Shown here: one piece after another, positions 13,671-18,530 of the stretch
How the letters are laid out: each line of letters opens with the position of its first letter
Position numbering within the stretch: position 1 is the stretch's first letter
Source of the DNA: BS750m-G62 sp964577175
Lineage (GTDB): Bacteria > Planctomycetota > Phycisphaerae > FEN-1346
Assembly (NCBI GenBank): GCA_964577175.1
Contig: CAZNYC010000081.1
Span: 1 to 18,530 of the forward strand
Length of the DNA stretch: 18,530 nucleotides
Direction: 5' to 3'
The notes under the pieces: generated by a model
The model's input: only the letters and a program-made list of their open reading frames with translations
Databases searched by the model: none
Told to the model about the DNA's origin: nothing
Position numbers and translations under genes: made by a program

Positions 13671-13740
13671 CACCGATTGCTTGTCAATCGGTGCTTCCCG
13701 CTCGTGGCGCACGGTTTGGCAAGCAAACCGTGGCACCCGC
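13671..13740. repeat. Pair of GCAAG-loop hairpins, head to head
   Basis: CACCGATTG-CTTGT-CAATCGGTG (13671-13693) is followed by CTTCCCG, the reverse of the CGGGAAG flank at 6535. CACGGTTTG-GCAAG-CAAACCGTG (13710-13732) is followed by GCACCCGC. Both stems are perfect 9-mers with different sequences. Confidence 0.85.
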
Positions 13741-13744
13741 ACGT

Positions 13745-13782
13745 TCACCCTCACCCCTTCCCTCTCCCATCAAGGGAGAGGG
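13745..13782. repeat. CCCTCACC + CCCTCTCCC hairpin
   Basis: TTCACCCTCACCCCTT leads into CCCTCTCCC (13760-13768), ATCAA, and GGGAGAGGG (13774-13782), a perfect 9-bp stem. It ends 11 bp from the GTPase stop codon and may terminate that gene before the nitrilase gene. Confidence 0.75.
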
Positions 13783-13793
13783 GGGAACAGCCG

Positions 13794-14768
13794 CTACACG
13801 TGCAACTCGATGACGTCGGTGTCCGAGAGGACGTGGTCCTGCTGGACCGGCTGGCCATCGTACATCCCCTCGCCCCAGATGCGGGCCCGTTTCAGGTCGC
13901 GGGCGAAGTCGCGGTGCACCGCGGCCGCCATATCGAGCACCGTGCTGCCGCGCGGCAGGACGAACGGCTTCTCCATGTCCGCGGGCTTGCCGGGTTCCTT
14001 GCTGTAGACGCGGACCACGTCGAGCAATTCGAAGCATCGGCGACCGAGCGCGTCGAGGCCTTCGCGGGTCTCGGCGCTGGTGGGAAGGATGGGCGGCAGG
14101 TCCGGCCGCAGGTCCCGCAGGGCCTCCAGGTTCTCCCGGGCCGGGTCCACGTCCACCTTCGTACCCACCAGGAGCACCGGCATGGCCTGGCCGCCTTCGG
14201 GCGGCTCGGCGGGGGCCGGCACGACGCCACGGGCCGCCAGCACCTCCAGGACCGTGTCGATCTGCTCCAGCAGGTCGGTGGCCGAGAGGTCCGCCACCAG
14301 CAGCAGACCGTCCGCCGCACGGACCGTGCCGAGCATCCCCGGCACCAGGCCGTCGCGGGTAACGGGCGGCAGGTCGATGAGTTGAATCTGGACGTCCTCC
14401 AGCGGCATCATGCCCGGCACGGGCCCGTGCGTCGAGAACGGGTACGGCGCCACCTTGACGTGGGCCCCGGACACGGCGTAGACGAGGGCGCTCTTGCCGG
14501 CGTTGGGGGCGCCGACGAGGGCAAGTTGGCCGGCCCCGTGCCGGTCCACGTGGAACGGGTCGACGCCCCCCTTGCCGCGGGCCTGCCGGGCCGCCTGCCG
14601 AAACTTCGACAGGCGCCGGCGGATGTCGGCCCGCATCTTTTCGGTCCCCTTGTGCTTGGGGATCGTGGCGTACATCTCTTCGAGGGCGGCGATCTTCTCG
14701 GCGGGCGTGGCGGCCTGCCGGAAGGCCTTCTCGGCGTTCAGGTAGTCGGGCGTCAGGTTTGCGGGCAT
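13794..14768 (-). CDS. DRG/Obg-type GTPase with C-terminal TGS domain
   Basis: The protein has 324 residues and no signal. Residues 1-78 are a basic helical region (KMRADIRRRLSKFRQAARQARGK) like the N-terminal helix-turn-helix of DRG proteins. The G domain shows G1 GAPNAGKS (86-93), G2 Thr in PFSTHGPVPGMM (T113), G3 DLPP (132-135), G4 TKVD (203-206) and G5 SA (231-232). Residues 252-324 are a TGS domain (VRVYSKEPG ... FVLPRGSTVLDMA ... VLSDTDVIEL). Proteins of this class bind ribosomes or tRNA and act in translation. Compared with canonical motifs, G3 has Pro for Gly (DxPG) and G4 has Thr for Asn (NKxD). These changes may alter switch II and guanine recognition. The ribosome binding site is weak (GAGG, about 14 nt away). 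The promoter at 14807-14834 probably drives it, divergent from rubrerythrin. Confidence 0.9.
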   Translation of the reverse strand: MPANLTPDYLNAEKAFRQAATPAEKIAALEEMYATIPKHKGTEKMRADIRRRLSKFRQAARQARGKGGVDPFHVDRHGAGQLALVGAPNAGKSALVYAVSGAHVKVAPYPFSTHGPVPGMMPLEDVQIQLIDLPPVTRDGLVPGMLGTVRAADGLLLVADLSATDLLEQIDTVLEVLAARGVVPAPAEPPEGGQAMPVLLVGTKVDVDPARENLEALRDLRPDLPPILPTSAETREGLDALGRRCFELLDVVRVYSKEPGKPADMEKPFVLPRGSTVLDMAAAVHRDFARDLKRARIWGEGMYDGQPVQQDHVLSDTDVIELHV

Positions 14769-14806
14769 GGTCGGTTGGAACCCTCGTCCGTCACGGTGAG
14801 GCCGCT

Positions 14807-14834
14807 ATTGTACGCCCCCGCCCGATCTTTGCAA
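14807..14834 (-). promoter_or_regulatory. Candidate promoter of the TGS GTPase gene
   Basis: On the minus strand TTGCAA (14834-14829), 16 bp, TACAAT (14812-14807). The leader to the ATG at 14768 would be about 32 nt. Confidence 0.5.
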
Positions 14835-14906
14835 GACGGCGCGATGCAGCGCAGCGATGGCAGGCGGGCCGTCGGCCGGGACGCAGGCGGCCGTTTCGTT
14901 TCGCCC

Positions 14907-14936
14907 TTGTCGCGTGCGGAACCGCCGGCCTATAAT
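14907..14936 (+). promoter_or_regulatory. Candidate rubrerythrin promoter
   Basis: TTGTCG, 18 bp, and a perfect TATAAT. Transcription would start near 14943, giving a leader of about 110 nt. The leader begins with a CCGGCA-ACCGG-TGCCGG hairpin (14946-14962). It is back to back with the GTPase promoter 73 bp away. No Fur or PerR box is recognised. Confidence 0.55.
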
Positions 14937-15052
14937 CGTCGCTGACCGGCAACCGGTGCCGGCAGTCGTGGCCGGGGCGGGGGACACCCGGCTGCGTCAT
15001 CCGTTTCGGTATTCCCTCACCTGCACCCCCTGAGCGTAAAGGAAGCATCTCC

Positions 15053-15553
15053 ATGGCCACCAGCGACAACCTGAAGGACGCCTTCGCCGGCGAGAGCCAG
15101 GCCAACCGCAAGTACCTCGCGTTCGCCAGGAAGGCCGAGCAGGACGGGTACCCGCAGATCGCCAGGTTGTTCCGGGCGGCGGCGGCGGCCGAGACCGTCC
15201 ACGCCCACGCCCACCTCCGGGTCATGGGCGGCATCCAGGACACCGCCGACAACCTCGAGGCGGCCGTCGAGGGCGAGGGCTACGAGTTCCGACAGATGTA
15301 CCCCACGTTCGTCGAGGAGGCCGAGCAGGAAGGCAACCAGCCCGCCGTCACCACTTTCCGCTACGCCATGGAGGTCGAGAAGGTCCACCACCAACTCTAC
15401 ACCGAGGCCCTCGATGCGCTGAAGGCCGGCAACGACGTGCCCGCCGCCCCCATCCACGTGTGCGACGTGTGCGGCAACACGTTCGTCGGCGACGTGCCGG
15501 AGACGTGCCCGGTGTGCGGCGCGACGAAGGACCGGTTCTCGGAAATCCAGTAG
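15053..15553 (+). CDS. rbr: Rubrerythrin
   Basis: The protein has 166 residues with AAAGGAAG before the ATG. The N-terminal ferritin-like four-helix bundle carries the diiron ligands: E14, E47 with H50 (ETVH), a Glu in the E88/E89/E91 cluster, E107 or E109, and H112 (EKVHH). The C-terminal rubredoxin-type site is C137-x2-C140 and C152-x2-C155 (CDVCG ... CPVCGA), which holds one iron. It reduces hydrogen peroxide to water in the cytoplasm, taking electrons from rubredoxin or NAD(P)H oxidoreductases. It is typical of anaerobes and microaerophiles. Length and domain order are normal for the short form of the family. It looks monocistronic, with its own promoter. Confidence 0.96.
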   Translation: MATSDNLKDAFAGESQANRKYLAFARKAEQDGYPQIARLFRAAAAAETVHAHAHLRVMGGIQDTADNLEAAVEGEGYEFRQMYPTFVEEAEQEGNQPAVTTFRYAMEVEKVHHQLYTEALDALKAGNDVPAAPIHVCDVCGNTFVGDVPETCPVCGATKDRFSEIQ

Positions 15554-15621
15554 GACAACGCTCCTTTTCGTGCGGCGAGCGTACTGCCCTGCCGCGCGGA
15601 ATGCGTAAGAGTCCGGTGCGT

Positions 15622-15648
15622 CGCGGCGGGTGCCGAGATGCGCCGCGC
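15622..15648. repeat. GCGGAG-loop hairpin, degraded copy
   Basis: GCGGCGGGT, GCCGAG, then ATGCGCCGCGCG. The stem has mismatches but the layout is that of 5529-5556. It follows the rubrerythrin stop and may end its transcript. Confidence 0.6.
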
Positions 15649-15673
15649 GCCTTCTTCTTGCCGGATAGAACGC

Positions 15674-15702
15674 TTGCAGAGTCCCTCCCGCTCAGTCATA
15701 AT
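15674..15702 (+). promoter_or_regulatory. Candidate promoter of the DUF5060-type glycosidase gene
   Basis: TTGCAG, 17 bp, CATAAT. The leader would be about 75 nt. It contains a perfect 9-bp stem, GAAGGCCGC / GCGGCCTTC (15734-15758, 7-nt loop), 10 nt before the ribosome binding site. That stem could modulate translation. Confidence 0.5.
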
Positions 15703-15782
15703 GCTCCCGCTGCGCCGTGACAGCGCGGTCCGTGAAGGCCGCGTGGCGGGCGGCCTTCGGAAACCAGCAAGGAGATAGTCGG

Positions 15783-17990
15783 ATGAAACACGCGAAGACG
15801 GCGGCAACGATCCTGGCCCTCGTTTGGATCCTGCCGGCGGCGACGGCCGCCAAGGCCGGCGAGGTGACCGGCTTCACGCTCGTCAACGCCCGCACCAACG
15901 AGCCGATCGGCGCCCTGAAGGACGGCGCCACGGTCGACCGGGCCAAGGTGGGAGGCGACATCAGCGTCCGGGCCGACGTCGCCGGCGACGTGGGCAGCGT
16001 CCGCTTCGAGGTCGACGGCCGGACGGTCCAGACCGAGAGCACGCCCCCCTTCGCCCTGGCCGGCGACAACGACGGCGATTACAACCCGTGGTCCGTCGGC
16101 CCGGGCCGGCACACCCTGAAGGCCACGCCGTACGCCAAGGGCGGCGCCAAGGGCGAGGCCGGCAAGGCCCTCCAAATCACCATCACCGTCAAGGGCGGGG
16201 GCGGCGGCCGGAAGGCCCGCGGCAAATCGCCCGAACTCCAGAACGTCCCACCCGCCGAGACCATGGAGGCCGGCACGGTCAAGACCAGCGGCGAGATGAA
16301 GAAATGGCACAAGGTGACCCTCGCCTTCGGCGGACCCGCCGCCAGCGAGACCGCCGACCCGAACCCGTTCACCGATTACCGCCTGCTCGTCGCCTTCGAG
16401 AACGGGAAGGCGAAGCACGTGGTGCCGGGATACTACGCGGCCGACGGCAGCGCGGCCGAGACGGGCGCCGCGGCCGGCAACGTCTGGATGGTCCACTTCG
16501 CCCCGCCAAAGACCGGCCGATGGACGTGGAAGGCCTCCTTCCGCGCGGGCAGGCACGTGGCCGTCAGCGACGACCCGGACGCCGGCACGCCGGTGGCGTC
16601 GATCGACGGAAAGAGCGGCACGCTTCAGATCGGCCCGACCGACAAGACGGGCCGCGACTTCCGCGGGCGCGGCCTGCTCCAGTACGTCGGCCACCGGTAC
16701 CTGCGGTTCGCCGAGACGGGCGAGTGGTTCCTGAAGTGCGGCGCCGACGCCCCGGAAAACCTCCTGGCCTACGAGGATTTCGACAACACGACGGACCGCG
16801 GCGGCCGGAGAAAATCCTGGAAGGCCCACGTCCGCGACTGGAAGCCCGGCGACCCGACGTGGCGCGACGGCAAGGGCAAGGGCCTCATCGGGGCCCTCAA
16901 CTACCTGGCCTCCGAGGGCATGAATGTTTTCTCGTTCATCCCCGTCACGATTCACGGCGACGACAAGAACGTCTTCCCGTACGTGACGCCGGACGGCCCG
17001 TACACGCGGCTGGACTGCTCGAAACTCGCCCAGTGGGAGATCGTCTTCGCGCACGCCGACCGCCTGGGCCTGTACCTCCACTTCAAGACGCTCGAGACCG
17101 AGAACGAACTGCTCCTGGACGGCGGCGACCTGGGCCTGGAGCGGAAGATGTATTACCGGGAACTCATCGCCCGCTACGCCCACCACCTGGCGCTGAACTG
17201 GAACCTGGGCGAGGAGATCAACAACGCCTCCACCGCCCAGAAGAAGGCCTGGGCCGCCTACCTCTGGGACCACGACCCGTATCACCATCATATCGTGATT
17301 CATAATGGGGCGAACCACTACGACCTGCTCGGCCCCGGGTCGAAACTGACCGGTTTCTCGCTCCAGACGAACAAGCCGAACTTCGCGAACGTCCACCGGC
17401 GGACCCGCGACTACATCGAGCGATCGAAAAAGGCCGGCAAGCCGTGGGTCGTGGCCTGCGACGAACCGGGCGACGCCAGCCACGCCCTCCGGCCGGACGC
17501 CGACGCCGGCGACTCGCACGAGGACGGCCGCCGCAACGGCCTGTGGGGCAACGTCATGGCCGGCGGGGCGGGGCTGGAGTGGTACTTCGGCTACAAGCAC
17601 GCCCAGTCGGACCTGACGTGCGAGGACTTCCGCAGCCGCGACCGGTGGTGGGATTATTGCCGCTACATGCTCGAGTTCTTCGACAAGAACGAAATCCCGT
17701 TCTGGGAGATGGACTGCGACAACGACCTCAGCACCGCCGACGACGATTACTGCTTCGCCAAACCCGGCGAGGTGTACGTCGTGTACCTGAAGCACGGCGG
17801 GAAGACGGCGCTGGACCTCTCGGGCGTCCGCGGCACGCTGGCCGTCGGCTGGTACGACCCGCGTAAGGGCGGGGACCTGAAGCCGGGGTCCGTGCGAAGC
17901 GTGGCCGGTGGCGGCAAGCGGGACCTCGGCGCCCCACCGAACGCCGCCGGCGAGGACTGGGTCATCCTGGTCCGCAAAGCGGGCCGCTGA
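15783..17990 (+). CDS. Secreted DUF5060/DUF4038-type glycoside hydrolase
   Basis: The protein has 735 residues. The ATG at 15783 has AAGGAG 8 nt upstream and begins a signal peptide (MKHAKTAATILALVWILPA). Residues about 28-135 are an Ig-like domain (VTGFTLVNARTNEPIGAL ... FEVDGRTVQTESTPPFALAGDNDGD). Residues about 157-250 are DUF5060-like (GEMKKWHKVTLAF ... WMVHFAPPKTGRWTWKASF). A TIM barrel covers about 275-640, with likely acid/base E477 or E478 in NWNLGEEIN and nucleophile E561 in VACDEPG, both on strand ends as in retaining glycosidases. Residues about 650-735 are a beta-sandwich like the C-terminal putative collagen-binding module of this family. It probably hydrolyses a plant or algal polysaccharide. 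The specificity cannot be read from sequence. The next secreted gene starts 111 bp downstream in the same direction, suggesting a degradation operon. Confidence 0.92.
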   Translation: MKHAKTAATILALVWILPAATAAKAGEVTGFTLVNARTNEPIGALKDGATVDRAKVGGDISVRADVAGDVGSVRFEVDGRTVQTESTPPFALAGDNDGDYNPWSVGPGRHTLKATPYAKGGAKGEAGKALQITITVKGGGGGRKARGKSPELQNVPPAETMEAGTVKTSGEMKKWHKVTLAFGGPAASETADPNPFTDYRLLVAFENGKAKHVVPGYYAADGSAAETGAAAGNVWMVHFAPPKTGRWTWKASFRAGRHVAVSDDPDAGTPVASIDGKSGTLQIGPTDKTGRDFRGRGLLQYVGHRYLRFAETGEWFLKCGADAPENLLAYEDFDNTTDRGGRRKSWKAHVRDWKPGDPTWRDGKGKGLIGALNYLASEGMNVFSFIPVTIHGDDKNVFPYVTPDGPYTRLDCSKLAQWEIVFAHADRLGLYLHFKTLETENELLLDGGDLGLERKMYYRELIARYAHHLALNWNLGEEINNASTAQKKAWAAYLWDHDPYHHHIVIHNGANHYDLLGPGSKLTGFSLQTNKPNFANVHRRTRDYIERSKKAGKPWVVACDEPGDASHALRPDADAGDSHEDGRRNGLWGNVMAGGAGLEWYFGYKHAQSDLTCEDFRSRDRWWDYCRYMLEFFDKNEIPFWEMDCDNDLSTADDDYCFAKPGEVYVVYLKHGGKTALDLSGVRGTLAVGWYDPRKGGDLKPGSVRSVAGGGKRDLGAPPNAAGEDWVILVRKAGR

Positions 17991-18020
17991 GATAACCTGA
18001 AAGCCCGCACCGATTTGCCC

Positions 18021-18086
18021 GTTGAGCCGGCGGCGGTACGCCGCCGGCCGTTCGAACGACCGTCGACCTCCGGTCGACGGCTCAAC
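18021..18086. repeat. 66-bp cloverleaf-like inverted-repeat element
   Basis: GTTGAGCCG (18021-18029) and CGGCTCAAC (18078-18086) are exact 9-bp inverted ends. Inside are CCGGCGGCG-GTA-CGCCGCCGG (18027-18047), the palindrome CGTTCGAACG (18049-18058), and CCGTCGACC-TCC-GGTCGACGG (18060-18080). A three-arm structure on a closing stem can form, although the inner arms overlap the closing stem by 2-3 bases on each side. It lies between two co-oriented secreted-enzyme genes. Confidence 0.75.
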
Positions 18087-18101
18087 GCGAAGGACACACC
18101 C

Positions 18102-18530
18102 ATGAACCCCCTCCGTCTCGCCCTCATCGTCTGCTGCCTGTCCTTTTTCGCGATCGGCGTCACGGCCGCCGAAGCGCCCGATTCGCCGTGGTGGCTCCGG
18201 CAGCATCGGATGCTCCAGACGAACCTCCGCGAGATCGACGCGACGATGGACATCGACCACTACGTCCGCGACGTCAAGGCCTTCGGTGCCGACGTCGTCC
18301 TCTTCAACGTGGGCGGCATCGTCGCGAATTACCCGACGGACCTCGAATGCCACTGGCAGAACACCCACATGAAGGGCGACCTGGTGGGTACGGTGCTCGA
18401 GCGCCTCCACGCCGAGGGCATCCGCATGATCGGCCGGTTCGACTTCTCGAAGATCAACGAGACGTTCGCCGCCGAGCACCCCGAGTGGCTCTACGTCAGC
18501 GAGAAGGGCAAGCACGTCAACTACAACGGC
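18102..18530 (+). CDS. Secreted TIM-barrel hydrolase-like protein, 5' part only
   Basis: The frame is open from the ATG at 18102 to the window end, giving 143 codons. GAAGGA lies 8 nt before it. The signal peptide is LRLALIVCCLSFFAIGVTA with cleavage near AAEAP. The mature start (WWLRQHRMLQTNLREID) runs into alternating strand-helix units: HYVRDVKAFGADVVLFNVGGI, then GDLVGTVLERLHAEGIRMIGRFDFSKINE, then HPEWLYVSEKG. This is the beginning of a beta/alpha barrel. It resembles the hypothetical glycosyl hydrolase group (GHL6-like) and fucosidase-like proteins with the R.DFSK and HPEW motifs. The catalytic residues lie beyond the window. It is likely co-transcribed with the glycosidase gene upstream. 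Confidence 0.75.
   Translation, partial: MNPLRLALIVCCLSFFAIGVTAAEAPDSPWWLRQHRMLQTNLREIDATMDIDHYVRDVKAFGADVVLFNVGGIVANYPTDLECHWQNTHMKGDLVGTVLERLHAEGIRMIGRFDFSKINETFAAEHPEWLYVSEKGKHVNYNG

Noticed and set aside
11049..14945. Long plus-strand open frames (11049-12176, 11920-14007, 13677-14945) opposite the minus-strand three-gene block
   Set aside because: All are antisense to the SMP-30, nitrilase and GTPase genes and cross intergenic repeats without regard to them.
18021..18086. Possible tRNA because of the cloverleaf-like fold
   Set aside because: It has no T-loop consensus, no anticodon arm of correct size, no CCA-proximal 7-bp acceptor, and the inner arms are perfect palindromes.
15696..18515. 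939-codon minus-strand open frame opposite the glycosidase gene
   Set aside because: It is antisense to a signal-peptide-bearing glycosidase with a good ribosome binding site, and the antisense product shows no recognisable motif.

Overview
The window is high-GC DNA, roughly two-thirds G+C by eye. It carries twelve protein-coding genes, two of them cut by the window edges, separated by unusually long intergenic gaps (about 90-460 bp). The gaps are filled with short palindromic and inverted repeats. Several features point to a planctomycete-like bacterium, probably a free-living polysaccharide degrader and quite possibly a metagenome assembly: many secreted enzymes with Sec or Tat signals, a DUF1080-like protein, a DUF5060/DUF4038-type glycosidase, an MJ0042-like zinc ribbon, an SMP-30 protein with a Tat signal, and the dispersed repeats themselves. 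Rubrerythrin suggests an anaerobic or micro-oxic life. The taxonomic assignment is inference.

Layout. 1-262 (-): start of a zinc-ribbon protein whose linker is a 12-bp minisatellite of Ser-Ser-x-x repeats. 404-2077 (-): secreted alpha/alpha-toroid, pectate-lyase-like protein. 2534-4321 (+): aspartyl-tRNA synthetase. 4604-5449 (+): exported zinc carboxypeptidase of the AstE/aspartoacylase type. 5655-6371 (+): secreted DUF1080-like protein. A 122-bp MITE-like element with 13-bp terminal inverted repeats and a GTAG duplication sits on its stop codon. 6826-7767 (+): ROK-family protein lacking the usual catalytic Asp and the zinc cysteines. 8035-10950 (+): UvrA with a repeat-derived in-frame insertion. 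14768-11184 (-): a block of three genes, a DRG/Obg-like TGS GTPase, a secreted nitrilase-fold hydrolase with an N-terminal beta-type extension, and a Tat-exported SMP-30 protein. 15053-15553 (+): rubrerythrin, divergent from the GTPase with facing promoters. 15783-17990 (+): secreted DUF5060-type glycosidase. 18102-end (+): start of another secreted TIM-barrel hydrolase-like protein.

Functionally the window mixes housekeeping genes (aspS, uvrA, the GTPase, rubrerythrin) with a scattered secreted carbohydrate and amide degrading set. Most genes look singly transcribed. Sigma-70-like -35/-10 pairs can be read upstream of the lyase gene, aspS, uvrA, the GTPase gene, rubrerythrin and the glycosidase gene.

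The most interesting content is the repeat population. Several families keep the loop or the flanks constant while the stem sequence changes between copies and stays self-complementary: a 9-bp stem with a GCAAG loop, an 11-bp stem with a GCGGAG loop, an 8-bp stem with a TTCC/TCCC loop, and a 9-bp CCCTCTCCC stem with a 5-nt loop. One family member is translated inside uvrA. This resembles Rickettsia palindromic elements in behaviour, but the sequences are unrelated as far as I can tell by eye.
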